In this document: positions 34,650 to 46,492 of the stretch, piece by piece | Numbering within the stretch: the stretch's first letter is position 1 | How the letters are laid out: every line of letters begins with the position of its first letter | Assembly (NCBI GenBank): GCA_022495995.1 | Contig: JAFEMH010002568.1 | Coordinates: forward strand, 1 to 64,000 | Source: Adenophora triphylla var. japonica | Taxonomy: Eukaryota > Streptophyta > Magnoliopsida > Asterales > Campanulaceae | DNA length: 64,000 nucleotides | Direction of reading: 5' to 3' | The notes under the pieces: model-generated | The model's database searches: none | What the model was told of the DNA's origin: nothing | What the model saw: the letters and a program-made list of their open reading frames with translations, nothing else | Translations under genes and position numbers: made by a program

Positions 34650-37109
34650 TAGGCAGCTGGAGGTGGTCTTCATTGAAATTGTTTTCATCCATTTGTGGAC
34701 ATTGGAGGTCGTCTTTAGCAAGTTGCGAGCGCCGGAGCTTGTCTTTGCCAAACTGTAGATCTTTGGAAGGTTTGTCTTCATCCATTTGTGGACATTGGAG
34801 GTCGTCTTTGGTGAAGATCATCCTTGTCGAAAAAGGGGGATTTGATTTCACGTTTGAATTCCTGCATTCGTTAGTGAAGAGGAAGATGCATATATGACAT
34901 TCATGATGACGGATGCATGCATAGAGCCAAAAATGATTGTGAGAGTATCCTTTGCATATGTTTGCGAGATGATGCATTTACTTGCTTTCGAAGATGCACT
35001 TAGCCTAAGCTTTTGACAGGAAATTATGATTTATGATCTTCAATTCACTTAGGATTTTTCCTATTGATTCAAGTTTTGTGCATGCTACATGAGCCCTTGG
35101 GAGATTTTTGTGGGGATGCATGGTTATGTAGGTGTCTGGAGACTGTTTGGAACAGATTTTGAGCATGTGGGGATGAGAACCCTTGATCGCGATTTAAACG
35201 GCGGTTGTTGGTGAGGTTTTGTCAGCGGTATCACATGGACCTCAATTTTGATGAGATTGGATTCGGATCCGGGTCTTGGATTGATTTCCCTCTCAATCTT
35301 GGTCATTTGAAGGCGTCTTTGACGAGGCTCTAGGGCACGTTGATATGAGTGAAGCTTCTTTCATTTGGGTGAGCTGTGACCTCGGCCGAAACCTTATCCG
35401 GAGAATGATTTGATGGAATTGCTAATGCCAGGAGAAACCCTGATCTTGAATTCCGATGCTACGGGAGGCTGCCGTGTACCAAGTTCTGAAGCTGAAATTC
35501 TTTCTTGATAAAATTCGGGTCCAAAAGACCGTCTTGACAAAGCCCTCGGATCTTGAGTAGGCAAAGCCTGGATTTTGAAGAAGTGACTTGGCGAATCTAT
35601 CTCGTAGTGAAGAACGCAATGTGGACCCAAGGATGACTATGGAAGCCCCAGCTTGAAGAGGCGATACAGAGAACACAGGAGAACCGCTTAGCAAGCCCCA
35701 GCGTGAAGAAATTCAGAGCAGTCTTGTTACAGACAGAGTCATTATGTGGCCGAGGGGGTACCCATCTTTTCAAATCTTAGTCAACCAGTCACTGGACAAG
35801 ACTCAAAAACGTTTACGTGCAGGGGCACATCTTTCGAAAAGTGGGAATGAATCCCGATTTTGTGTATATACACTCGCTTTAGGTTTGACTCTTTTGAGAG
35901 AGTATAAGCATCACAAGGTGTGAAAAAGTGTATGGAAGCCCCTGCTGACAGAAAGACAGTGTTTGGCTCTATTTTCCTATGATATAGAATGAGAAGACTT
36001 GTCGAGACACTTGAAAACTTGTCTTATTCATGATGATCACAAAGCTGCTTAAAACCCTTTGTTAATGTTCGGGTTATTCAATCCCTAAATCTGATATGAA
36101 CAAATATTTTGATTAATCATAAGGAGAAAACCAACTGATATCGAGAATCAAGCTCGGAAGGGTGGAAAGTGTATAGGGACGATCCTTGATGAGACCGGGT
36201 TTTTTTTTTTTTTTTTTTTTTTTTTCTTTTTTTTTTTTTGAGATTTGTTTGTGATTTCGACCAGGACCATTTACGGTTGCCTACGTTCCCTCCATTATGA
36301 AGAGCTCAGGTCGCCGTAGTTCGGGCCTTTCCCGAATGAAAAGAGAATGAATGTTGAAATTCGAGGGTCTGAGGACCTTTGGGGATTTTGAGGATTTGGA
36401 GGATTGAATAACATATCCCCTTAGAGTGTCCATGAAAGACACGGATGTGAAGCCCAGTGGGACATCCACGGCAAGTGTTTGTGAGGAGAAATGAAATATG
36501 CTCACATGAAGGGAAGGGTTGAATTTGCACAATCTTTGATTGGTAATTTTGAACCAAAATGAATTAGATTCCAATTTAAGCAAGCAATGAAGCATTAATT
36601 TGATCCTGACATCGAGGATATTAGAATGAAACTGCTATCCGGTAGGGACTGTAGTTGGGTTTCCGGGCTTTGATCGGCTATCGGGTGATTTGGGAGATTA
36701 TGACCTCTTGAGATGAGAGGTCGGCTAGGCCTTTTTGGCTCGAACCTCTAAAGATGAGAGGTTGGCTCGCGGGGATGTGTTTGGGAAATCTATGGCGAGG
36801 AAGATTGATTGCCTCCAAGAATGAGAGGTCAGATTTTGACTTGGCCAAGGGCAAGGGTAATGGTGATGGGAGTATCCTCTAAAATTGAGAGGATGGCTTG
36901 GGATTGGTAATGACAAGAGGAAGTCCGAGCGCGACAACTTTTTGCGATCTTGCGAGAATTCGGGCTCCTTTTTGATCATTGGAGAGCTTCTTGAGATGTC
37001 GGGGACTTTTGAGTTCTTCTTCTTTTTTTTTTTTGGAAGGCTTCTGAGGAGCTTGGAATTATATCCGAGATTGTGAGGATTTTAAAATCCTTCTTTTTTT
37101 TTTTTTGTT

Positions 37110-37146
<37 letters not shown>

Positions 37147-37910
37147 TTTTTTTTTTTGTTTTTTTTTTGACTTGGAAAGCTTCTGAGGAGTTGATGATTA
37201 TCTTTGTCCTTCCTTAATGGCTTGAGATAATTTGCGCATCGCCGATTCTCGAAGCTAACTTCTCGGGCTCGCTTGGACTTTCTCTCCGTATGGAGCAACA
37301 CTGCTGGCTAAACCGGGTTTCAAAACACGCCGATCTTGAAATGAGAGGGTAGTGTTTAGTAAGGGTGAGGTAATGGCTTTCCTATGGGTGAAAGGTTTCA
37401 ACCGCAATCCCTACGAGATTAAGTCTTCATTGCTTGCTTAAGCTTTATATGAGAAAAGATCCATGCAAATTCATCGAGCAACGAGATGATGATGATGAAA
37501 GGGATGTGAGCATATGAGATGCAAGATGGGGAGTTGGTAAGCCCCAATTTGGGAAGGATATCAATTGATTTTCTCACTCCGATTAGTTTAAATATTAATC
37601 ATTTTCGAAGAATTAGTGGTTGAGCAGCACAAGTGATCATTTTGGATAAAACCATTTCAATTAAGTGTAACGTGGGTGCGCAAGTGATGTCTCGAGTCTA
37701 GCAAGAAAAGAAAAAGACTTATATTAAAAATTAGACACTTAACCACTATGTCCAAAATGGACTACAACGACAAATGTCCGGGAAGGACTTAGGTGAAAGA
37801 AAAGTACTAGAACCTACGAAGGTTGACTCAAAAGACTATTTTAAAGATAGGTAGCCCCTAGTCTAGCCGCTCTTTCTTTGTTGAACCATGCATCTATTCT
37901 TCGACGCCGG
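34650..37910 (-). other. Non-coding interior of the Ogre-like element
   Basis: No recognisable coding region. It holds long T runs at about 36191-36239 and 37088-37165, and short GAGG-type direct repeats around 36680-36900. Open frames here are short or low-complexity. In an autonomous Tat/Ogre element the pol genes would be expected between gag and this region, and they are absent. Confidence 0.6.
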
Positions 37911-37919
37911 AGACGGGAG

Positions 37920-40097
37920 CTATTGCGGACCTTTCCATCGGGATTTCCTTGGCAACTTTTTGCTCAATCCAACCATCTTCATTACTGCGATGGCTGGTTC
38001 ATTGACCTTGCAAAGGGGCGAGTCAAACTCCATTGTGCCCACAAGGCTTGAACCACCAAACTCGATCATGTTGACACTCATGTTGTTAGGGAGCGGGTTA
38101 TTGATAGTATTAGGTCCTTCGGGCATCTCTAACCTCCCTTGCTCAATCAACCCTTGGATGGCCTTTTCAGGGACGCAATCATCCGTCAGTGCCCATGGTG
38201 CGATGAAAGGCACAATGCTTGGAGGTATCCAAAGGAGCGTTGGGGTTTCTAGGCGATAATTTTCCAAAGGCCGGAGCAACCCTTCTCTCACCAAACCTCT
38301 GAAGATATCACTCAAAGGCATCCCAAAGTTTCTCAAGTCTTGGAGCGGGATCTGGATGCATCGAGCTTCTTGGGAACAAAGGAAGTGGCATTGTTACGAT
38401 CTGTCCCGCGTAGCCGATCGCCTCTTTGCCTTTAGCGAAAGTGAGAGTAGTTTTGGAGGGAGGAGCCCGATATCCGTGGCAGTGCGGCGGTCGAGCCGCT
38501 GATTGTAAGCCTTTTCAAACTTAGCCCCGGAATTAACCATTGCACGCAAGTCGGCGTAGGGAAGTGGGCGAGGGAAGATCTCAAATGCGGCTTCAAGCAT
38601 GACCGAAAGATGTCTAAGCGCTCCTCGTCGAGGGAGGAATGGCCATTTCACTCGAGCTTTAAGTTCCATCTCTTATAGAAATCCCCAATATTCTCATTAG
38701 GGCGCTGCATCGTTGTTTGCGGAGTCAACTCTGTTTGTCTCCCACTCCAAGTTGGCTTTATACTTATACGTGAAAGTGCTTGGTAATTTGTTCCCAAGTA
38801 GCCCTAGCTTCAGCCGCAATCGGAAAAACCATTTCAAAGCCCACGACTTCAAAGAGAGACTAAAGTAATCGGCCATTTCTTGGTTTGTGCATCCCTTAGC
38901 CTTCATTGCCAAAGTATAGGTGTCCAAGTGAGTTTTAGGGCATGCACTCCCGTCAAACAATTCCGTGAATGGGCATCACAAACTTGTGAGGCGGGGGACA
39001 ATCGAGTCGGGATCTGTAGGCCGAAGAGCGGTGTTCTTTTTGGCGGTCAATTCAGCAATCTGTGCTTTCATTTCCTTGTGTTGCTCCATAAACCAAGCCA
39101 ATTGGGGATCCAAAGGCGGAGCGGGAATTCCTGAGCGATATTTAAGCTAGGAAGAGGACTAGCTGTTGGTGGTGCATTGGTGGAAGGAATACCATATCCG
39201 GAGCATAGGTGAAAACCTGTCCTTGGCCCAAATTACCACAGGGAGTGTAGGTAGGAGCCGGGGCAAAAGGATAGAACCCGGCGACTTCTTTGTTGGCTTC
39301 CAATCGGCGAGAGAAGATGGAGGCAGATCTGAGGTAGCCATATGGCTTGGATTTTCGGAGGAGGCCCATAAGTAGGCTTAAGTGCGGCCGCTTGTCCCCG
39401 GTTGTTGAATTGCATGGCTGGTTGTGGCGAGGATGCATAACCGAGAGGATCTTGTGGTCCTGGTGATTCGGAGGAAGCGGGATGAAGTCTTGATAACCCA
39501 TAGAAGTCTGAGTGAATGGATTTGTGAAAGCCGTGTGAGGAGCAACCGAACCAGTACCATTCGAGGAGGGCTCCCGACCGTGGCCCGTAACCGATTGTGG
39601 CGGCGTTCCAAATTGTGGGTGATGTGAAGGTCCGGATTGATTGGTCCCAAACCGAGGCGGGATCCCAATTTCTTTGTAGCATTCCTGGGGTATCCCCAAC
39701 CATGGGAAGGCATTCCGTGACTTTGTCCCACCGAGGCATTGCGAACCGGCTCGTCCCCGTCAGCCGCATGGATCCAAAGGTCTGCAGTTGGGAGCCGGAC
39801 CTAGGGATCGAGGAGCATGGGCTCGGTGGTAGTACCGTGGGAAGCCGGTGGTGGCATCCTGGAGTAGTCGGGTTGACCAAGAGCGGGATTGTGGTCTTCC
39901 TCTTCTTCCACGGTGAAGGTGCCATCGGGGTTGAGGCGGCGGCCAATCCATGGCTTTTGATAGCCTCCATAAGGCTGTTCAACTGCTTCTGTCGCACTCT
40001 CATCCGTTCGGCTAGCCGATTCCACCGCTGTTTCGTCTCCGAGGAGTCCCGGAGGCGGAGTGACGTTGTCCCCATCGTTACCGGCTGATGCGGACAT
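37920..40097 (-). pseudogene. gag: Decayed Tat/Ogre-like gag
   Basis: Five minus-strand open pieces in gene order (about 40097-39801, 39699-39142, 38960-38697, 38669-38394, 38336-37920) share gag-like character. The start is the Met at 40097 (MSASAGNDGDN). A central piece has FDGSACPKTHLDTYTLAMKA, like the DG..CPKTHL motif in Tat/Ogre gag, and then ALKWFFRL. The last piece has NPLPNNMSVNMIEF, a motif found towards the end of gag in this lineage. The pieces are in different frames with stops between them, so gag is broken. Gag would form the particle and package element RNA. Confidence 0.68.
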
Positions 40098-41421
40098 TCT
40101 AAATTCGGAGTTGAAACAAACGGCGAAGGCGATGATGCGCTTGACTCTTCCCAAACTGATTAAACGGTGACCCGGTGCCCGAAACCAACCTTTGTGCGGA
40201 GGCTGGGGAAAGACACGAGGGTTCGAGATGTGCGGGAATGGAAGGAGGGTAGGTGTTTGGGCTTTCGGCTCATGCAACATGCGATTATTTGTTCATGTTT
40301 ACTTAAAACATGTTTTATTAACCTAATCGGTTGGAAAAGATTGCTCTTCTTTTTTCGCAAACTATTCGATTCTGGATCGGTGGGCCCCGTCACTACGTCT
40401 ATAAGCCCCTCGTATTCCACTGTATTTCGACCTCCCGGGGTGGACAGCCCGGGCGAGGGTCCTATAGGGCAAGCGGGTCCCACCGACCGAAGAAAAACGA
40501 TCCTAAAAGTCGGCGGGTAATCGAGTCTTAACGAGCATTCGATGTAAATTACGGACAAAGGCGACGTCAAAAGTCAAGATCATGTCCGAGGGCTCGACGA
40601 AAGTCGGCATGATCTGGACCGATAAGCGTCCACGATTGATCTTGACTTGTCGTCGCTAAGCCGTAATTAGGCATGGAATAATCATTAATCCTTGATGACT
40701 CGGTGTCAATCTTTGGGAGTCAATGTATAATTTGTGCCGGTCGAGCCGAAGTCAAGGCGCCGGTCAATATCTTGGTCAAAGTCTGCGGCGGAAAACCGGC
40801 GTAACTTCGGCGATTAGGGTCCCCGAAAGATATTGAGTCGGTATGCCGACAAAGGCTTGAAAGGAAAGGTCTATACACAGACAGGGCATGACACAGACCA
40901 GACTAAAAACCAACCGGGTCTCGGACAAAGTGTGTCACGGACAAGTGCATGGTCGACACGAGGCTCCATGGGATGTTTGGGTAGTCCTGTGCTCATCCGA
41001 GAGGCGTAATAAGACCAAACGGACCGCGACAAGGATTTCCCCGGGTTAAGGACGTAGTGTGCAGTGTACGGTCACGTGCGCGTAGTGTGCAAGCAGTCTA
41101 TATTCTTTTTCTGAGTAAAATAGGAATTTTTTTTTTTATGTGTCTTAAAAAGGCATGATGCATGATTTTTTTTTGAATTTTTTTTTTGAAAATTTTTTTT
41201 TGAAAATTTTATGAACACATAAGCGCATAAGCACAAAAATTCCGACAGTTAGGGACATTATTCCGACAGTCAAAATTTTGACTTTTCCGAGGCGGCCAAA
41301 AAACAAACACGAAAACTGTGCAAAAATCAACACACACACAACAAAAGATTTCAAATGTCGGGACGGAAGCTTGACCCTCAAAAGTTTTTCTTTTTTTTTT
41401 TGAAAAGATAAAACTTGTTTG
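40098..41421 (-). other. 5' leader of the Ogre-like element
   Basis: Between the primer site and gag on the minus strand, with no convincing gene. It contains homopolymer-rich sequence at 41128-41215 and 41390-41403. Open frames around 40160-40570 lack known motifs. Confidence 0.5.
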
Positions 41422-41439
41422 TCCCCAGCGGAGTCGCCA
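41422..41439 (-). promoter_or_regulatory. Primer-binding site of Ogre-like element
   Basis: In element orientation TGGCGACTCCGCTGGGGA directly follows the 5' LTR with one base between. This site is typical of plant Tat/Ogre-type elements and fixes the element's orientation as minus. Confidence 0.82.
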
Positions 41440-41440
41440 C

Positions 41441-43302
41441 TGTGATGTACCCGATTTTTTTTGAAATCAAACGGAGTCGCCACGCCATTTTTGTTTTAAG
41501 GGACAAAACTTTGAAAAATGCCCGAGATCAGAAATTTAGGTTCGGAGGTCACGTTACGTGCCGGGAAGGACGTTAGTGTGCACCCGGAACGCCTCGTAAA
41601 AACGAGTCTTCCAAACATTCAAAATCCTTTGTTGTGTGTGTGTGTGTGTGTGTGTGTTTTGACCAAAATAATTTGAAACTGGGAAAAGTGAAAATGGGGA
41701 TCTCTTTTTAAGACTTTAAACTGATCCCATGATTTTTTGGAGAATTTTTGGGTTGAGTCTTGGCACTCAAAAGATTTTTGGATTTGAAAAGCAATTCTGC
41801 CAGAATGAAAGGAGGCAGTTGACCCTTCACTTTGAAATGGACTTAAAGGCTTCAAAACCTCAGAATCTGGGGAAAGTCCGAGAATGAAAGTTGTTTAAAA
41901 CACCCTAAATAGGGTTTCTGCAAAGAAACTTTCCATTTTGGAAGTAATTTGAGGGGTCAAAACCTTCTGGAAATCTCATATGTGAAATCTGGATTTCCAG
42001 AAGCTGATGAACTGGCCTCTAAAAGAAAAATTGAAAAGAGGAGTTTTACTAACCCAAAAAATAAAATAAAAATATGTTTGGGAAGATATAGATGTTGGCT
42101 ACAAAAAGTGTTTTGTAGTCAACATCCAATTCCAAGTTTTACTGGGTCCAAAAAATAGGAAAATGGACTGAGGTCTCAGAACAATGCTACTGGACAGCAA
42201 GATGTTCTTGAGGGAAAATGTGATTTTTGGGGGATTTGCATCTATGTTCACCCCATTTTCATCCCTAGACTTGATACCACTACTTTTTGTTAAGTGGTTA
42301 TCATATTCAAGTCATCCTTGGGGAATTTATGGGGTTGAAACATGTCCTTTGCAAAGGGAAAGGGGATGTTTTGTAGAAATGAAATTTAAGAGAAAAATCA
42401 ACTAGAGATCTAAAATGTGGACCATTTGAGATGGTCATTCATGAAGATGAACTTCAAGATGACCATCTTGGGTCAAAACTTAAGTTAAAATAGACATCAA
42501 AAAGACCCAAGTAAGAAGAACAAGATGAACAAGAAGTTAAAAGAGAATTTTAGGGTTTTGAGAAGGAGGGCTTTACCAATGGTGACACCCTATCTTCCTA
42601 GGCTTGGAATTTGACTTGAGGAGTATCAAGATTTGGTGTTTTGACTTGAGGAGTATCAAGATTTGGTGTTTGGATTTGTGTTTGGGTGGATTCAAGGCTT
42701 GAATGTGTTTAGGGTTTGATGATAGAGTTGATCAAAGAGAAAACAAGTGGATAACACTTAAGTCCTCCATGTTTTCTCCCTAATCTTCCTCTTGAGTAGT
42801 GTTTCAAGCTTGAGCTTGGTGTGTTTAAGAGTGATTTGAGAATGTTTGGAGTGGATTGGGAAATATTCAAGAGAAAATGGTGGCAATCAAAGGATTCCCG
42901 CATTGTTTTCTCTCTATATTTCGCCGTAACTTCGTTCTTTGTGTCAAAATGTGTTGTGTAAACCGAGAGAGGAGGGTTCAATTTATAGGACACCGTGAGT
43001 GACAAAGACATCCGCGCGGAGGGTTGTAAAACGTGCACAGTGCATTAAATGCTTTGCTCCAGGCTTTGAACAGAAGAATATTTTTCAAAATATCGGCGAA
43101 ATTGTTTTTCAACTTGCTGTTTCGGGATTTTCTTAATTCTTTTGCTTTTTTGGATTCTTTTTTTGGTTTAACTTTAAATGGCAAACCCTAACCTACTCTT
43201 GCTTGGTTAGGAAGGTTAGAGATTGTTAGAAATGTTAGAAATGTTAAAACTTTCGTTAACTTTCTAACGAAAAAACTACCAACTCAAATTGGAGCACTTA
43301 CA
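41441..43302 (-). repeat. 5' LTR of Tat/Ogre-like element
   Basis: Partner of 29976-31833, with the same TG...CA termini, GT microsatellite (41631-41658), 30-bp duplication (42613/42643) and TATAAATT (near 42978). It differs from its partner by a scatter of substitutions and 1-2-base indels, e.g. near 41525-41545 and 42900-43030. Confidence 0.92.
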
Positions 43303-44756
43303 CGTTGAAACCATGCCCGAGGAGACTGTTTCAACCCATATAAAGATTTATGAAGCTTGCAAACAAAGTCTGGAGAAGAGGGATTAATGAAACCGGGAGG
43401 CTGTTTCATATACACTTCTTCATTGAGAAAACCGTTGAGAAATGCATTCCGAACATCGAGTTGCTTAATGTCCCAACTGCGAGAATGAGCAACAGATAAT
43501 ACAGTTCGGATAGTTGACGGTTTAACAACTGGGCTGAATGTCTCATCATAGTCGAGTCCGGCTTGTTGAGTAAAGCCCTGAGCAACGAGTCGGGCTTTAT
43601 GTCGTTCAATTGACCCATCTGCCTTTCGTTTGACCTTAAAGATCCAACGACATCCCACAACATTCATATGAGGCTGACACGGAACGAGAGACCAAGTCCG
43701 ATTTTTATGTAATGCTGTGAGTTCGTCCTTCATTGCAATCTGCCAATGAGGGAATCTGGAAGCTTGTTTGAATGTCCGGGGCTCATAGGATAACGGATCA
43801 TTCTGAATAGCAACCAACGCAGAAGGCAAAGAATGTGGTGATGTTGCAGCAAGTAATTCAGACACAGCTCGGTAGCGAAGAGGTGGAGGTGAAGAGTTCG
43901 CAGCTGTTTCGGAAGGGGAAACAGGTGGAATATCCACACTAGCATTTCCAGAGGCCGAAATTGTGGTGCCTGGAGTACTGTCAGGAGCATTGCTGAGATT
44001 TGGAGAACCAGTGGGGGTCTCATTTACCAGCGGTGAATGGGTTGGGGCAGCTGGTGAAGCAGGCGGAAGATGAAAAGGGATCGGGCTGTTGTGAAACACT
44101 CGCCTGGGCTGAGTAGCGGAATGGTGCTGATGGGAGGCTGGACCAGATCGTGAACTGGGACTGGGCAGAGAGGACCTCCCACTCGGCTGAACTGGTATGG
44201 GCAGTGGGCCAGCTGCTCCTGCTCCTGAAAGGCTAGATCTCGAGTCTAAACCAGCAGCCACATGTTGATCCAAGTGCACATATGGACCAAACTGTTCAAC
44301 GTTATCCCCTGTTAACAGTTTATTTATACCTCTATCTTGCCAAGGAAAAGAAGACTCATCAAATAACACATGTCTTGATAGATATACTTTGTTATTTGAT
44401 AAGTCTAAGCACCGATATCCTTTACGAATATTATCATATCCAAGAAACATGCAATGTATTGATTTAGGCATAAGTTTATGTGCATTGGTAGCGACAACAT
44501 GAGGAAAACAAGAGCAACCAAAGACTTTCAGAAAGCGATAATCAGGTGTTTGTTTCCACAATTTTTGATATGGGGAGAAGAATTTATGTTGACGCATAGG
44601 GAGTCTGTTTATAAGGTAAACAGCAGTATTCAATGCTTCAAGCCAAAATTTGTAAGGAACTTTAGCTTTAGCCATAAGACACAACCCCATTTCTACAATA
44701 TGTCGGTGTTTACGCTCGACTACCCCATTTTGTTGAGGTGTATATGGACACGTCAT
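43303..44756 (-). pseudogene. pol: copia integrase C-terminal part and N-terminal reverse transcriptase
   Basis: About 484 codons in one open frame. The first part is integrase: [20 protein letters not shown] with its catalytic [32 protein letters not shown] serine/proline-rich linker follows. Reverse transcriptase then begins ([65 protein letters not shown]) and breaks off before the YVDD active site. Function would be integration and copying of element RNA, but the truncation rules it out. Confidence 0.92.
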
Positions 44757-45502
44757 TTGGTGTTTAATACCTTCCTTTTGGAGAAAAGTAGTAAAAACAC
44801 GACTAGTAAACTCACCCCCCCATCAGTTTGTACAATTTTGACAGTATGTACGGCAGAAATGCGTCTTGACAATTGATTTTCAATCTGTGTTTTAAAAGAG
44901 GCAAATATTTGCGTAACATCAGATTTATGTGTCATAGGAAAAAGCCATACAAAACGAGAATAGTCATCAACGATAGAAAAATAAAAACGAAATCCATTCA
45001 TAGAATAAACGGGGGCAGGACCCCAAACATCTAAATGTAGCATATCTAATGGATTCAACGCATTAAATGTTCGGGTAGGAAAAGACAACTTGCTAGACTT
45101 GCCCAATGGGCACCAATGACAACATTGTTGTTCATTAAGTTTATGGCTCAAAGGGAGACTAAATTGACGACACAAAACTTTAAAGATAGGAGTTGACGGA
45201 TGACCCAAGCGGGAATGCCAAATTTCCTGACTCGTACGCTCACCAAGAAGGGCGACTGGATTATTTTGCGACTTAGAATTGAAAGAAAGTTTGTATAAGC
45301 CACCAGAGTTACTACCTGTAATGATGATCTCCTTCGTCCGATTGTCCTTAACACGGAAACCACACGAGTCAAGTTCAAAAAAAATAGTTTTTATCCTTAG
45401 AAAATTGACGGATGGATAATAAAGGTTTATGAATGTGTGGAACATAAAGAACATTGTGGAGATTAAAAGAACGATTATTGACAGAGACAGAAGAACTACC
45501 AA
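44753..45502 (-). pseudogene. pol: copia GAG-pre-integrase and integrase N-terminal region
   Basis: It contains the HSRLGHPSTPIF / CHWCPLGK zinc-binding HHCC pattern of copia integrase, then DMLHLDVWGP with the first catalytic D, YFSIVDDYSRFVWLFPM, and IVQTDGG near the second D. The frame shifts relative to the integrase C-terminal piece at about 44815, inside a run of C, and relative to the protease piece at about 45375-45380, inside a run of A. The polyprotein is therefore broken. Confidence 0.88.
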
Positions 45503-46057
45503 TGCGTGAAATATTTAACTTAGAACCATCACCAATAGTAATTGCATCTTTACCTGAGTATGGAAAAGATTCGGAGAGGGAAGTCGGATCCGGGGTCATA
45601 TGATTCGTTGCGCCTGAATCCAGAATATACGGGTCCGAATAAGCCATGTAAGCAAAGTTTTGCTGAAACCCTCGACAGCCTCGAACAGCATGCCCGACCC
45701 GAAAACACCATTGGCAAGTGATAGGTGGAGTAGGAAGAAGACCAGCCCCATTGTTGCCATTGTGACCTCCACGTATGGTAGGAGTAGAAACCCCACGACC
45801 CCAATTGTTTCCATTCCAACGGCCAGAAGAAGAACTGGGGTTCCAGTTACCAATATTATTGCTCCAATTTACGTAATTTTCCTTCGTAAGGTACGTTTGC
45901 CCCATGATTACAGTAGGGTTATAGAAGATTGGTAGAGAGTTTGCTGCAGAATTGGAGAAGGTTGGACCTGTGACGCCGGAATCTGAAGGATTCGACAGTT
46001 TTGGCTGGGAAGAAATAGATAAGAAAGGATGGAGGTATGCCCAAAAGATCAAGTTAG
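45375..46057 (-). pseudogene. gag-pol: copia shortened gag, zinc knuckle and protease
   Basis: After the primer site the frame has TYLTKENYVNW, typical of the start of copia gag. It jumps within a few residues to a G/N/S-rich stretch and a zinc knuckle (CQWCFRVGHAVRGC), so most of gag is deleted. Protease follows with ILDSGATNHMT carrying the catalytic D-S-G. The frame ends at KNYFF. Confidence 0.85.
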
Positions 46058-46069
46058 GCTCTGATACCA
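46058..46069 (-). promoter_or_regulatory. copia primer-binding site, initiator tRNA-Met type
   Basis: On the minus strand TGGTATCAGAGC abuts the LTR end. It is the standard plant copia primer site. Confidence 0.9.
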
Positions 46070-46246
46070 TGTAAGAAGTTACAGCGGAAGAGAGAAAAGG
46101 CAATTGGAGAATTATTCCTTCATGATTTATTTCCATACTGAGGATACACATATATATACACAGATCCTAAGCTGAGATACACTAATACAAAGAATAGCTA
46201 TAGTCACCAAGATAAACTATCTATACAGGGAACTAAAATACCAACA
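46070..46246 (-). repeat. copia 5' LTR (177 bp)
   Basis: In element orientation it begins TGTTGGTATTTTAG and ends CTTCTTACA next to the primer site. A TATATATATGTGTA tract lies inside. This LTR is unusually short for copia. Its partner is missing, so no age can be estimated. Confidence 0.8.
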
Positions 46247-46471
46247 GGCAAGTGTAATGAACAAATGCTGATACAATTCTCGGCTAATAGTGGTAACGCA
46301 AGTCAGTGTTGGTGGCTTCATAGCCATGTTCTAGCTAAAATGCTTGTGGATTACTTGGAGGACAAAATTGGGCTTATTTGGAGATGTAGATTGAAGACTT
46401 CATCTACCCCACCTGACTCATACCCAGATTTTGAGATGAACCCCGTGGATGTAAAAAGAAAGGGTAATTAG
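46247..46471 (+). pseudogene. Unrecognised coding-like fragment left of the MITE
   Basis: The frame reads MLIQFSANSGNASQCWWLHS then VLAKMLVDYLEDKIGLIWRC and ends at a TAA at 46469. It looks like old protein-coding sequence. It sits directly before the RDR6-like pieces and may belong to that gene, but I cannot match it to RDR6. Confidence 0.35.
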
Positions 46472-46492
46472 GTGGAGTTTTTGATATTCTTA

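Larger units (their letters stand above)
29976..43302 (-). mobile_element. Tat/Ogre-like Ty3/gypsy LTR retrotransposon, non-autonomous, 13.3 kb
   Basis: Two near-identical 1.86-kb LTRs bracket an internal region read on the minus strand: primer site at 41422-41439, leader, decayed gag at 37920-40097, a long non-coding stretch, four tandem arrays at 32.2-34.65 kb, and a G-rich tract (GAGGGGCTAC) before the 3' LTR. No protease, reverse transcriptase or integrase could be found, so mobilisation would need another element's enzymes. The five bases outside the LTRs (CCTCT left, CGTTG right) do not match, so this is not a simple single insertion or its flanks were altered. LTR comparison shows scattered substitutions and small indels, denser at the outer end, so it is older than the Athila-like element at 53138. 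Confidence 0.85.
43303..46246 (-). mobile_element. Ty1/copia retrotransposon, truncated inside reverse transcriptase
   Basis: On the minus strand: a 177-bp 5' LTR, an initiator-Met primer site, a shortened gag, protease, integrase and the N-terminal part of reverse transcriptase. It is cut at the Ogre-like LTR boundary at 43303. The rest of reverse transcriptase (including the YVDD box), RNase H and the 3' LTR are absent and are not found on the far side of the Ogre-like element. Confidence 0.9.

Noticed and set aside
34076..34977. Minus-strand ORFs over array D
   Set aside because: They are repeats of a 10-11-residue pattern produced by array D, without protein family features.
37059..37301. 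Lysine-rich minus-strand ORF
   Set aside because: It is translation of a long T run on the + strand.
29976..43302. Ogre-like element as a simple insertion into the copia element
   Set aside because: The missing half of copia is not on the left flank and the 5-bp flanks do not match.
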